This document shows, piece by piece, positions 1-8,191 of a stretch of DNA of 43,999 nucleotides; positions within the stretch are counted from its first letter, which is position 1, and each line of letters starts with the position of its first letter. The notes beneath the pieces are model-generated. The model ran no database searches. It was not told where the DNA came from and saw only the letters and a list, made by a program, of their open reading frames with translations. Where the stretch lies: assembly GCA_002729125.1 (NCBI GenBank), contig PBTQ01000073.1:1-43999 (forward strand), given 5' to 3'. The stretch is from Acidimicrobiaceae bacterium (GTDB lineage: Bacteria > Actinomycetota > Acidimicrobiia > Acidimicrobiales > Aldehydirespiratoraceae). The translations under genes were made by a program, and so were the position numbers.

Positions 1-81
1 GATGATCACGATGATCACGATGATCACGATGATCACGATGATCACGATGATCACGATGATCACGATGATCACGATGATCAC
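1..81 (+). repeat. nine perfect copies of the 9-bp unit GATGATCAC
   Basis: Exactly nine identical tandem units fill positions 1-81, and the array may continue to the left of the window. Read in the frame of the binding protein each unit is Asp-Asp-His, giving a flexible metal-chelating loop. Perfect identity at the nucleotide level, with no synonymous drift, suggests recent expansion or active slippage, so copy number probably varies between strains. Confidence 0.95.
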
Positions 82-639
82 TCGGGCCACGACCACAGCG
101 GCGTGGATCCTCACTTCTTCACCGACCCGGCTCGCATGGCGGCTGCCGTCGATGGCATCGCGGCTTTCCTGATCGCCAACGTGGCGGGCATCGACGCTGA
201 CATCGTCACTGAGGCCGCCGAGGCCTACCACGAAGAGCTTGAGGCCCTAGACGCCGAGGTCGCAGCGCTCGTCGCCGGCATTCCGGCAGAGAACCGAGTG
301 CTCATCACCAACCACGAGGTGTTCGGCTATTTCGCCGACCGCTACGGCTTCGAGGTCGCTGGCGCGATCATCCCGGGTGGTACGACCCTCGACGGCACCA
401 GCGCCGGTGACTTGGCCGAGCTTGCTGAACTGATCACCAACGAAGGCGTTCCAGCAATCTTCTCCGATGCCTCTGCGTCAGATCAGCTTGCGCAGACCCT
501 TGCCGGCGAGGTCGGCGGCGTCGTCCAGGTCGTGGAACTCTTCACCGAATCCTTGGGTGACAACGACTCCGAAGGCGCCACCTACATCGACATGGTGCGC
601 ACCAACGCCACTCGAATCGCTGAGGCTCTGGCATCCTGA
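1..639 (+). CDS. zinc/manganese ABC transporter substrate-binding protein (C-terminal part)
   Basis: The frame is open from the first base, so the start and N-terminal lobe lie outside the window; 212 residues remain. It begins with nine DDH units followed by GHDHSG, the His/Asp-rich loop typical of ZnuA-type (cluster A-I) metal-binding proteins. After the loop come VDPHFF and NHEVFGYF, which match the family's His metal ligands, and IFSDASAS, near the place of the last acidic ligand. The protein should be extracytoplasmic and deliver Zn2+ (or Mn2+) to the permease encoded 4 bases downstream. A GTG inside the frame at 103 is only an internal Val codon, because the repeat upstream is in the same frame. 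Family assignment is firm; the metal is inferred. Confidence 0.9.
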   Translation, partial: DDHDDHDDHDDHDDHDDHDDHDDHDDHSGHDHSGVDPHFFTDPARMAAAVDGIAAFLIANVAGIDADIVTEAAEAYHEELEALDAEVAALVAGIPAENRVLITNHEVFGYFADRYGFEVAGAIIPGGTTLDGTSAGDLAELAELITNEGVPAIFSDASASDQLAQTLAGEVGGVVQVVELFTESLGDNDSEGATYIDMVRTNATRIAEALAS

Positions 640-643
640 TCGG

Positions 644-1495
644 GTGATCGAGTTCTTCGCAGAGGCCTTTGAGCCGACCTTTATGCAGCGAGCGCTCCTC
701 GCGAGCCTCGTTGCGGTCGTCGCCACCTCCATCGTCGGCACGTGGGTCGTCCTGCGCGGCTTGTCGTTCTTGGGCGATGCGTTGGCGCATGGCGTCATCC
801 CCGGCATCGCCTTGGCGGTGCTCTGGGGCTTCAGTCCGGTGGTGGGCGCGTTTCTATCTGCTCTCGTGATGAGTGGACTCGTGACGGCGGTGTCTGCTCG
901 CACAACCGTTCGGGAGGACACCGCCATTGGTCTGCTCTTTGTCGGCATGCTTGCGTTGGGGGTGGTGATCGTGTCCCGGGCCCGGTCGTTCACGATCGAG
1001 GTCACCGCACTTCTCTTTGGCGATGTGCTGGGCGTCACCCCAGACGACATCCGCACGCAGATGACCGCAGCGGCAATCGTGGTCATCGTCTCCGTGATCT
1101 TCTACCGACCGTTCCTTGCGCTTACGTTCAACCGCAACAAGGCGCTCACGCTCGGCATGCGGCCGGGTCTCTCACAGGCAGTGCTGCTCTCGCTTCTGGC
1201 CCTCAGCATTGTCGCCAGCTTCCAGGCGATCGGCACGCTGCTCGTCTTCGGTCTGTTGGTCGGTCCGCCGGCCACAGCGATGCTGCTGGTGAAGCGAATC
1301 CCGATGATCATGGTGGTCGCCACCGCCTCAGGCGCAATCGCCGTCACGCTGGGCCTTGCGATCAGCTTCCATTACGACACAGCGGGCGGTGCCACCATGG
1401 CCGGCCTCTCGGTGCTGCAGTTCTTCACCGTGTTCATCGCCCAGGAGATCCGGGCTTCGCTGCGCAACCGCGAGCTGACGCCTGCCACCGCCTGA
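644..1495 (+). CDS. metal ABC transporter permease, ZnuB/TroC type
   Basis: This 283-residue, very hydrophobic protein is the membrane channel of a zinc/manganese ABC importer. The GTG at 644 is chosen because it follows the binding-protein stop by 4 bases and gives an N-terminus (VIEFFAEAFEPTFMQRALLA) of the usual ABC-3 family form. GDALAHGVIPGIALA near residues 45-60 is the conserved second-helix segment, and FQAIGTLLVFGLLVGPPATA near residue 200 is the conserved loop that contacts the ATPase. Several further helices follow. The frame is open further upstream over the binding-protein gene, but that extension is not membrane-like. No ATPase gene follows, so it must lie upstream of the window or elsewhere. 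Confidence 0.9.
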   Translation: MIEFFAEAFEPTFMQRALLASLVAVVATSIVGTWVVLRGLSFLGDALAHGVIPGIALAVLWGFSPVVGAFLSALVMSGLVTAVSARTTVREDTAIGLLFVGMLALGVVIVSRARSFTIEVTALLFGDVLGVTPDDIRTQMTAAAIVVIVSVIFYRPFLALTFNRNKALTLGMRPGLSQAVLLSLLALSIVASFQAIGTLLVFGLLVGPPATAMLLVKRIPMIMVVATASGAIAVTLGLAISFHYDTAGGATMAGLSVLQFFTVFIAQEIRASLRNRELTPATA

Positions 1496-1545
1496 CCGTC
1501 TGCTCAATCGGAACGCGACGATCTCGACCGGCCAAGCCTGACGGT

Positions 1546-1572
1546 GCTCCGGCAACGGCCGGGAGCTCTTTT
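1546..1572 (+). terminator. probable Rho-independent terminator after the metal transporter
   Basis: GCTCC-GGC pairs with GCC-G-GGAGC around an AACG loop (5+3 pairs with one bulged G), followed directly by TCTTTT. It lies 50 bases after the permease stop and before the separate methyltransferase gene, a sensible place to end the transporter mRNA. Confidence 0.5.
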
Positions 1573-1574
1573 GT

Positions 1575-1607
1575 CGGTCGCGCCGGCGCCGGCGCCGGCG
1601 CCGACCG
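1575..1607. repeat. GCCGGC tandem block with inverted flanks
   Basis: About four copies of GCCGGC lie between CGGTCG and its reverse complement CGACCG. The block could fold into a very GC-rich hairpin right after the T-run of the transporter terminator. No function is evident. Confidence 0.5.
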
Positions 1608-1704
1608 TCGGATGTCAGAGTGCCTTGGGCGCGCAGCACCGGTGCCCTTGGGCCTCGGTGAACCGGGCTCCGCTACGTTGGGCCGCAGGACCGAGGAGTT
1701 CGTA

Positions 1705-2367
1705 ATGAGTCGATCAAGCTTTGTGCGCAACGATGTCGCCGATTACGCAGAGAAGCACAGCACGCAGCCCGACGAGGTGCAGCAGGCGCTCATTGCGGCA
1801 ACGCAGGAGAAGGCCGGGGCGTTTGCTGCGATGCAGATCGGACCGGATCAGGCGGCGTTCATGAGTATCCTCGTTGCGACGCTGCAACCAAGGTTCGCTG
1901 TCGAGGTCGGCACTTTCACCGGCTACTCGGCGCTCTGTATAGCTCGCGGGCTCGAGCCAGGCGGCAGGTTGCTGTGCTGTGACATCAGCGAGGAATGGAC
2001 TTCAATCGGTCGCGTGCACTGGGAGATGGCGGGGGTCGCCGACCGGATCGATCTCGTGCTTGCGCCGGGCCTCGACACGCTCCAGGCGTTGCCAAAGAAC
2101 AAAACGATCGACTTCGCGTTCATCGACGCGGACAAGCCCGGCTATCTCGCCTACTACGAGGAGATCCTGCCTCGCCTCGCCCTGCGGGGCACCATTCTCT
2201 TCGACAACACCCTCTGGTCCAGCCAAGTACTCGACGACTCAGGCGCAGATGACGAGAACACGGTGGCGCTTCGAGCAGTCAACGAGTTCCTCGCGTCCGA
2301 CGACCGCGTCGACGTCGCCCAACTCACCATAGGCGACGGCATCACGATGGTCCGCCGCAAGAGCTAG
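1705..2367 (+). CDS. O-methyltransferase, family 3 (caffeoyl-CoA/catechol type)
   Basis: This 220-residue SAM-dependent methyltransferase would methylate a hydroxyl on a small, probably catecholic, substrate. AVEVGTFTGYSAL (residues 65-77) is the SAM-binding glycine loop, FIDADK (139-144) carries the metal-binding Asp141, and LFDNTLW (165-171) carries Asp167 and Asn168, the other usual divalent-metal ligands. The length is normal for the family. The ATG at 1705 is preceded by GAGGAG at a good distance; the frame is open for almost 1 kb upstream, but that part overlaps the permease and is not protein-like. It is transcribed alone, so the substrate cannot be read from context. Confidence 0.9.
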   Translation: MSRSSFVRNDVADYAEKHSTQPDEVQQALIAATQEKAGAFAAMQIGPDQAAFMSILVATLQPRFAVEVGTFTGYSALCIARGLEPGGRLLCCDISEEWTSIGRVHWEMAGVADRIDLVLAPGLDTLQALPKNKTIDFAFIDADKPGYLAYYEEILPRLALRGTILFDNTLWSSQVLDDSGADDENTVALRAVNEFLASDDRVDVAQLTIGDGITMVRRKS

Positions 2368-2382
2368 ACCTTCGCGGTCTAG
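2364..2382 (+). terminator. hairpin overlapping the methyltransferase stop codon
   Basis: CTAGACC pairs perfectly with GGTCTAG over a 5-base TTCGC loop, and the TAG stop lies in the left arm. Only a poor T-run follows (ATCTTC), so termination is plausible but not secure. Confidence 0.35.
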
Positions 2383-2464
2383 ATCTTCACGACCCCGACC
2401 GTGGCGCAACGACCCTCATTAGCGAGGCAACTCACCAGCAGGTCGTGATGGAGAAAAAGTATTC

Positions 2465-2495
2465 AAACGCAGGCCACCTTGATGCACCTGCGTTT
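2465..2495. repeat. perfect 9-bp inverted repeat in the gap before the lipoprotein gene
   Basis: AAACGCAGG and CCTGCGTTT flank a 13-base spacer. The 2383-2688 gap holds no credible gene, and this is its only clear structure. It could be a terminator for the methyltransferase transcript (a few T residues follow the right arm) or an operator for the lipoprotein gene. Confidence 0.4.
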
Positions 2496-2688
2496 TACTC
2501 AGAGCACCTCACGTACATGCAGCGGTACCTCACCCGATGCCACAAGATCTTGGTCCACGATGTCGCGCACTGATGTAAGGCCGACGGCATGGGCCTAGCT
2601 ACCGGGGCCGGGCAAACCCCTCAAGTTTTACGCCGTCGTCTCGCTGCGGGATCTCTGGCGGTCGCAGTTGCGTGGCAGGGTTACCGAC

Positions 2689-4125
2689 ATGCTCACACTT
2701 GGCCCGTCTGGTCGCACAACCGCAGTACACCGCTCGCTCGCGCTGTTGGTCATGGGTTTGCTCGGAGTTGCCTGCTCAAGCGCCTCGGTCTCTGATGAAA
2801 CGGACACTGAAACCGGACCGCCAGCGGATCAGGCTGGAGGTTCTGAGGCCGAAACATCCACGGCCACACAAGACCCTTCTGAAAGGGCTGACTCGGAGGA
2901 CGAGGCAGTCGGTGACGATCAGAGCGGCACCCCAGGCTTTACCTTGGATGGCGAGCCGATCGTTGTTGTCTCGGACAATGCTGACTGCGTCATCAGCCCA
3001 CGGGTGATCGTCGATGGAGACACCTCCGTCAATGAGGTATTCAGGGACATCGGCATGAATGTGCCCAAATCCGACCCAGAGCACTGTTACCTCTTCTCAG
3101 CCGAGATACCGGATGATCTCCGCCGTCATCACGCCGACGTTCACCAGAAACTCATCGACTACGTCGGCGGATACGACCGGTATGTACACATCACCTACGA
3201 GACCGAGGGGGACAACAGCGAGGCGCTAGAGGTCCTCGACCAATTCGGCTACTTCTATGACAACAACGGCCAACCGGTCGACCCCTCCATCGATCTCGTC
3301 TACGACCGTCGGAGCTGTCTAAGTGGGCTTAGTCGAGAAAACAACTACGACGGTTATAACGATTTCTCGTTCTGCAATCAGCCAAACCCGTTGACCGACC
3401 CAATGTGGGAGTGGGACCGGGAGAACTTCGGCTCGGACGTGTTCATGTACAACATCATCAACGGGTGGGTGCACGAGTACTACCACCACGTCCAACGGGC
3501 GCACACCCTCGAACGTTCCCTCGGAATGCCTGCCGATTGTTGCGGAGGGAGGAACCACACCGGTTCGCCCGCATGGTTCGTCGAAGGGCAGGCCCAGGTC
3601 TTCCCTACGTTGTTCCTACGCGACGTCTTCGATGATCTGCAGATCACGAAAGACCTCGGTCTGGAAGGGGCATGTGCCGATGATCCCCGCCTGAATGGCA
3701 ATGGCCCTGATCAGCCGTTGCGGGAGCGGGTCTCATGGCAAACGAACTGCAACATGACCCAGAAGTTCGAGGCGGCGAGCCGGGCGATCCGCGGTGAGGG
3801 CGACGAGTGGGAGGAGTGCACCGGTTTCAGCGAACTCGAAGAGATGCGCGAGACGTGGATCTGTCCAGGCCACATGGAGATCCTCAACTTCTACCTCGCC
3901 TACCTGACATCGTTTGAGACCCTGTTCATCAGCCTTCACGAGGATGTTTGGGCCCTCGGATTCGAGGGAGCCCTCGACAAACACTTCGGACTCACCAAGG
4001 ACGAGCTCTACGAGCAGTTCAACCAGTTCATGCGCGACAATCCGACGCCCCCCGAGGACTTCTTCCCGACCGAACGGCTCGACGAACTCGTCGACTTCTG
4101 GGTCATCGAGTCGGGAGTCGGGTAA
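2689..4125 (+). CDS. putative secreted lipoprotein with HExxH...E zinc-protease signature
   Basis: The 478-residue product starts with a lipoprotein signal peptide (hydrophobic LALLVMGLLG, lipobox GVAC with Cys29), then an acidic Ser/Thr/Glu linker to about residue 85. The globular part holds HEYYH (His262, Glu263, His266) and, 36 residues after Glu263, WFVEGQA with Glu299. HExxH followed about 30 residues later by a Glu in a W-x-x-E-G context is the zinc-ligand pattern of gluzincin metallopeptidases, so a surface-anchored protease is likely. I recognise no named family. ATG 2689 is preferred because it leaves a short positively charged N-region; TTG 2668 in the same frame is possible. The gene is solitary. 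Confidence 0.75.
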   Translation: MLTLGPSGRTTAVHRSLALLVMGLLGVACSSASVSDETDTETGPPADQAGGSEAETSTATQDPSERADSEDEAVGDDQSGTPGFTLDGEPIVVVSDNADCVISPRVIVDGDTSVNEVFRDIGMNVPKSDPEHCYLFSAEIPDDLRRHHADVHQKLIDYVGGYDRYVHITYETEGDNSEALEVLDQFGYFYDNNGQPVDPSIDLVYDRRSCLSGLSRENNYDGYNDFSFCNQPNPLTDPMWEWDRENFGSDVFMYNIINGWVHEYYHHVQRAHTLERSLGMPADCCGGRNHTGSPAWFVEGQAQVFPTLFLRDVFDDLQITKDLGLEGACADDPRLNGNGPDQPLRERVSWQTNCNMTQKFEAASRAIRGEGDEWEECTGFSELEEMRETWICPGHMEILNFYLAYLTSFETLFISLHEDVWALGFEGALDKHFGLTKDELYEQFNQFMRDNPTPPEDFFPTERLDELVDFWVIESGVG

Positions 4126-4147
4126 GCGTTTGCGCCGCCTCACCCTC

Positions 4148-4306
4148 GTGATTGGTGATGTAGGCAACGAACCAGGCACCCACCTGATACCCGAGAACTT
4201 TGAACGGATCTTCGGTGAGGACTACCGAACCTACGTCGCTGAGTTTGAGGACTTCATTCGCACCAACGACCGGGAAGCCGTCATGGGGATACTCCCCCGG
4301 TCTTGA
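4148..4306 (+). pseudogene. short fragment resembling the tail of the preceding lipoprotein
   Basis: A GTG-started frame of 52 codons begins 22 bases after the lipoprotein stop. It ends in DYRTYVAEFEDFIRTND, which echoes the lipoprotein's own C-terminal DELYEQFNQFMRDN (Tyr, two Phe, Arg and Asn in similar order). It looks like the end of a duplicated paralogue whose body has been lost. The resemblance is short, so an unrelated small gene remains possible. Confidence 0.35.
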
Positions 4307-4488
4307 TCGGAATCATCACAGGATACTGAAGCGGGGATTTGCAGAAATCTGCTGGTCCTGACGTGGTGTGGATGCCGCCAGGGTGGCTCGGCGGTTGAGA
4401 TCGCTTCGACGTCAAGAATTGGGTGTGTTGGCCCTTAGCCGGTGATTGAACTTTAGCTCTGCTCGATACGCAGTTCGCCGGGGTTCAA

Positions 4489-5508
4489 CTACTCGACTGC
4501 AGCGATGGGATGCGAAACCTCGCCGTAGTTGCACCAGTAAGCGCCATCTGAAAGCTGGACAAGAAACCCGTCGCCAAGCTCGTTGTCAGCACAGTCAGCC
4601 GAGGAATAACCATCGAGGTCACCGAACGGGAGGCAGATAAATCCGATCTCGCCCCCCGGGGCTATTCCACCTACGCCCCAACATGCACCCTCACCCGTCG
4701 ATGTGGCAGTGATGACAGCGACGCCCTCGTCATCGAAAGTAGCGAGCGGTGGCGGGAAACACTGCTCCTGGCCGAGTTGAGTTCCAGCGAAGAAATCCCC
4801 GGCGGAAGTTGGGTCACATGCAACTGCGAAAATTGGCGACTCCGTGAAGTTTTCCAGCGTCAAAATGACCGAGAACTCGGTGCCCGCTGGCACATCGATC
4901 GATTCAATGTCAGCCGAAACCCAGGGCAGGTTGTCCCAGTCGTAACTTTGCACGGAGTTGATGAGCAGTTGGTCGACGTCACTAAGAGCTGCGATTTCTT
5001 GTGCGGCTTCTAGCGTTGCGTACATTTCGTCGGCTTGCTCGACGGTAACGAACGACATGCACTCGTCTCCGAACCAAATTTCGACGGACGTATCCCACAA
5101 TTCGTCATCCCATGTCTGTGGATCACGCACGTCTGAGTACGAAACGCCGGTCGCAGCCACCAGATTGTCGAGCCAGCACTCCAGGAAATCTGGAGCTTCA
5201 AAGTCAAGCCAAGTTTCCTGCACCTCGCCCAATGCTGCGATCCGCTCTTCACTGTCGGCACTGACTGATTCTTCAGATCCAACCACATCGCTTTCTTGGC
5301 CCTCTTCGTTCTCTGCGTCAGATTCCTCTGTGAGGCCCTCGTCTGAATCTTCTACGTCTGAGTCATCTGCGCCTGACGCACCTGTGTCTGAAACTTGATC
5401 TGCCTCAGGGGGGCTTGCAGGCTCTTCAGTCCCAGATCCTCCACACGAGGCGAGCAAGTAAGCGGCAAGGAGAAGCAGCAAGGACAGCAGTGGGGTCTTC
5501 TTGGGCAC
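4489..5508 (-). CDS. hypothetical lipoprotein with acidic linker
   Basis: The 339-residue product begins at GTG 5508, which has GGAGG five bases upstream on the minus strand. It carries a textbook lipoprotein signal: KK, ten mostly Leu residues, and lipobox LASC with Cys22. An extremely acidic Asp/Glu/Ser linker follows to about residue 85, then a globular domain with at least six Cys residues, several of which could form disulfides outside the cell. No catalytic motif or known domain is recognised. It is convergent with the metallopeptidase lipoprotein at 2689 and shares its architecture of lipid anchor, acidic linker and extracellular domain, but I see no sequence similarity. Confidence 0.8.
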   Translation of the reverse strand: MPKKTPLLSLLLLLAAYLLASCGGSGTEEPASPPEADQVSDTGASGADDSDVEDSDEGLTEESDAENEEGQESDVVGSEESVSADSEERIAALGEVQETWLDFEAPDFLECWLDNLVAATGVSYSDVRDPQTWDDELWDTSVEIWFGDECMSFVTVEQADEMYATLEAAQEIAALSDVDQLLINSVQSYDWDNLPWVSADIESIDVPAGTEFSVILTLENFTESPIFAVACDPTSAGDFFAGTQLGQEQCFPPPLATFDDEGVAVITATSTGEGACWGVGGIAPGGEIGFICLPFGDLDGYSSADCADNELGDGFLVQLSDGAYWCNYGEVSHPIAAVE

Positions 5509-5843
5509 AAAGCCTCCGAGATCGATGATCGGTTGTGAATCGTAGCAGTGCCGCATGCGTCGCCCCCTTCGTCTGACCACAAGCTGTCGGGCCAGTCAGC
5601 AGGCCCATGCCAGTCGGTTGGGTATGCCTGCTGCCCGGTTGAACGGAGACCGGAGCCGTCGGCGTTCATCACGAAGATGGTTTATCTCGGTCTTCCGTCG
5701 ATCGGTTTGTTGAAACTATGCAGCGCCATGCGCCATGAAGGTGTCTGGATGTTCCTGGGTGTGTCAGGTTCGTGGCTGTCTAGAGGCCGCAGCCCAAAAC
5801 GCAGTGGTGCAGGCCAGGGGTTCTGACCTGCACCTTTGCGCTG
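5509..5843. other. gene-poor stretch upstream of a lipoprotein gene
   Basis: No complete gene is supported here. The minus strand at about 5595-5678 reads TIFVMNADGSGLRS followed by a Trp-rich stretch, similar to one blade of a TolB-type beta-propeller, but a stop codon precedes it and no second blade is present. It may be a decayed fragment. The promoter of the minus-strand lipoprotein must lie in this gap. Confidence 0.4.
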
Positions 5844-5917
<74 letters not shown>

Positions 5918-5995
5918 AATCCTCGATCCCACCGAAGTGGACGACGGCTCAGTGTAGAGGAGTGGAACCACTCATCAACCGTCGTCTCGACTGAG

Positions 5996-6084
5996 CGGAG
6001 ACGGTGGGATTTGAACCCACGAACGCCTTACGACGTTACTTCCTTAGCAGGGAAGCGCCTTCAACCTGGCTCGGCCACGTCTCC
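5996..6084 (-). tRNA. tRNA-Ser (anticodon GCT)
   Basis: On the minus strand GGAGACG pairs with CGTCTCC as acceptor stem. The anticodon loop is CTGCTAA (anticodon GCT, codons AGC/AGU), and a long variable arm of serine type (AACGTCGTAAGGCGTT) precedes T loop TTCAAAT. It lies 78 bases from the tRNA-Arg gene on the same strand, so the two may be co-transcribed. Confidence 0.95.
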
Positions 6085-6086
6085 GT

Positions 6087-6102
6087 GTACTCCGGAGAGT
6101 AC
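6087..6102. repeat. GTACTC-CGGA-GAGTAC inverted repeat
   Basis: A perfect 6-bp inverted repeat with a 4-base loop sits 2 bases upstream of the tRNA-Ser gene and about 50 bases before the gene at 6151. It could be an operator or a structured leader; nothing in the sequence decides this. Confidence 0.35.
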
Positions 6103-6150
6103 GGGAGCAGAGGCTAGCGCGGGGCATTGCTGGTGAGGCAGGGTGACACT

Positions 6151-7212
6151 ATGACTGAACGACCCGACATCGTCACCGTCCTCAAGCCGGAGGACGAGTA
6201 CACCCATGAGCCTGACGCTGCGTCGAACTACAACGAATCGATGTACCTGAACGGGTTTGATCTCGATCAGGGTCTAGGGGCGTGGTTTCGGCTCGGGAAT
6301 CGAGCCAACGAGGGCTATGCCGAAATGTCGGTGTGCCTGTACTTGCCCGACGGGCGGGTGGGATTCATGTTCGGTCGACCCAAGATCGAGCACAACGACG
6401 CCATGAATGCCGGCGGCCTCGAGATCGCCGTGGTCACCCCGTTCGAGCATCTGACGATCGCCTACGAGGGCAAGGTTGTCGTGCTCGACGAGCCTGAGCA
6501 GATGACCAATCCGCGTGAGGCGTTCCGTGACAATCCCACGGTCGAGTGCCGGGTGCGCCTCGACGTGCGGGGCGTGTCTCCGATGTACGGCGGCAAGCCG
6601 ATGTATGCCGACGGTACCGAGATCGAGACCGACGCCCAGTACTCCTTTGCGAAGGCGCATTACGAGCAGCACACACGCGTCACCGGCACGATCGACGTCG
6701 GTGACGAGGCGTGGGAGATGGACGGTCTCGGCTTGCGCGACAAGTCATGGGGCCCGCGCTACTGGCAGGCGCTGTCCTGGTATCGCTGGATGCCGATGAT
6801 TTTCGACGAGGGGTTCGCGCTGATGCTGTCGATCATCGGTCGCCCCGACGGGAAAGCACCGCGACGCAGCGGCATGGTGTTGGAAGGCGACGAGTACCAC
6901 CACATCGTCGACTGCCGGATCGAGTCCGAGTACGACGAACTCCACCACCAGACCGGCATGCAGATGTGGGCAAAGAGCGAAACCGGCACGGAGTACGAGA
7001 TCAGCGGTCGCGTCAACGCACTCATCCCGTTGCGCAACCGACGCAAGGACCCCGAGGGCAACGAACTCTTCACCCGAATCACCGAGGCGATGACGACCTT
7101 CGAGTGCGAACACGACGGCGTGATGAAGACCGGCATGGGGATGACCGAATATCTCGACCAGGTTGTCGACGGGCGTCCGATCGGGCCCGACTACGACGGC
7201 GGTAGCGCCTGA
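6151..7212 (+). CDS. CrtC/AttH-like two-barrel protein of unknown function
   Basis: This 353-residue protein has no signal peptide and no membrane helix. Around residues 195-205 it carries GLRDKSWGPRYW, matching the G-x-R-D-x-S-W-G-x-R signature of the hydroxyneurosporene synthase/AttH superfamily, proteins built of two lipocalin-like beta barrels that bind hydrophobic small molecules. Many such actinobacterial proteins are annotated only as domains of unknown function, so the substrate is open. ATG 6151 is chosen; TTG 6127 and GTG 6133 in the same frame would give less likely N-termini. A transporter gene follows within 50 bases on the same strand. Confidence 0.7.
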   Translation: MTERPDIVTVLKPEDEYTHEPDAASNYNESMYLNGFDLDQGLGAWFRLGNRANEGYAEMSVCLYLPDGRVGFMFGRPKIEHNDAMNAGGLEIAVVTPFEHLTIAYEGKVVVLDEPEQMTNPREAFRDNPTVECRVRLDVRGVSPMYGGKPMYADGTEIETDAQYSFAKAHYEQHTRVTGTIDVGDEAWEMDGLGLRDKSWGPRYWQALSWYRWMPMIFDEGFALMLSIIGRPDGKAPRRSGMVLEGDEYHHIVDCRIESEYDELHHQTGMQMWAKSETGTEYEISGRVNALIPLRNRRKDPEGNELFTRITEAMTTFECEHDGVMKTGMGMTEYLDQVVDGRPIGPDYDGGSA

Positions 7213-7261
7213 TGCCCGGCCCGGGGGAGTCCACCCCGGGATCGCGTCTCGACCACTGCGC

Positions 7262-8155
7262 ATGAACCGCCGGCTGAGCCCCAACGCTCAAGGCGTCGCC
7301 CTGATGACGGGCGGATCGCTCGCGTACGTGATCAACGACGGACTCGTTCGCGAGGCCACCGAACTAGGACTCGACGTGTACCAGTCGCTGTTCCTCCGCG
7401 GTTGCCTGATGGTCATCGTCCTGGCCGTCTGGGCACACCGAGCCGGTCATCGCCTCCGTGACCTCCGTGCCGATGCACCTGCTCAGCTCCGGGTCGGTGC
7501 AGATGTTGTTGCGACGGCGTGCTTTTTCGCGGGGATCGTCCGCCTCGAGTTCGCCAATGCCCAGACGATTCTGATGCTGGTCCCGTTCGCGGTCACGCTC
7601 ATTGCGTCGCGCCGTCTCGGTGAACATGTGAGTGCGCAGCGCTACAGGTTGATCGCCCTTGGGTTCATTGGGGTGGTGGCGGTCGTGCGTCCGACCCCAG
7701 GCGACTTCTCGCCGTGGGCGCTGTTAGTCGTCGTTGCCGCCCTTTTCCTCGTGCTACGAGAGTTCGCCACGCGCCGGGTCGATTCGATGATCCCACCCCT
7801 CGTGGTGGCCTTGCTGACCGCGATTGCCATCACGTCCATGATGGGGCTGCTCTCGGTCTTCACCGGTTGGGGTGAAATCACCGGCGCGGCTGTCGCAGCG
7901 CTTGTCGTTGCTTGCGGCTTCCTCATCATCGGCTACCTCTGCGCAATCGAAGCGGTCCGCGTCGGTGATCTCAGCGTGTCCGCCCCATTCCGGTACACCG
8001 CCGTCGTGGGCGCCGTGGTGGTTGGGTACGTGATGTTCGACGAGACCCCCGACCCCCTCACCTGGCTCGGCTGTGTGCTGATTGTGAGTGCCGGAGTTGC
8101 ATCGGCCCGCACCGACGCCCTCGCGATGAATCAGGCGAGCTCACACTCCTCGTAA
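7262..8155 (+). CDS. EamA/DMT-family transporter
   Basis: The 297-residue product has about ten membrane helices in two similar halves, the layout of drug/metabolite (EamA) exporters. The end of each half is recognisable, with FIGVVAVVRPTPGDFSPWALL closing a first-half pair and FRYTAVVGAVVVGYVMFDE followed by WLGCVLIVSAGV at the C-terminus, a standard EamA motif. ATG 7262 gives the usual short cytoplasmic N-terminus; the frame is open back into the previous gene but those residues are not conserved-looking. It probably exports an amino acid or small metabolite. It is separated by 49 bases from the CrtC/AttH-like gene and could share its mRNA. Confidence 0.85.
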   Translation: MNRRLSPNAQGVALMTGGSLAYVINDGLVREATELGLDVYQSLFLRGCLMVIVLAVWAHRAGHRLRDLRADAPAQLRVGADVVATACFFAGIVRLEFANAQTILMLVPFAVTLIASRRLGEHVSAQRYRLIALGFIGVVAVVRPTPGDFSPWALLVVVAALFLVLREFATRRVDSMIPPLVVALLTAIAITSMMGLLSVFTGWGEITGAAVAALVVACGFLIIGYLCAIEAVRVGDLSVSAPFRYTAVVGAVVVGYVMFDETPDPLTWLGCVLIVSAGVASARTDALAMNQASSHSS

Positions 8156-8191
8156 CGCCAGGCGTTCGGGCGTCGTTGTCTTTTGCGACGT

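Noticed and set aside
1-81. Tandem repeat considered as a CRISPR or intergenic satellite
   Set aside because: There are no spacers, and the repeat is in frame with the metal-binding protein that follows.
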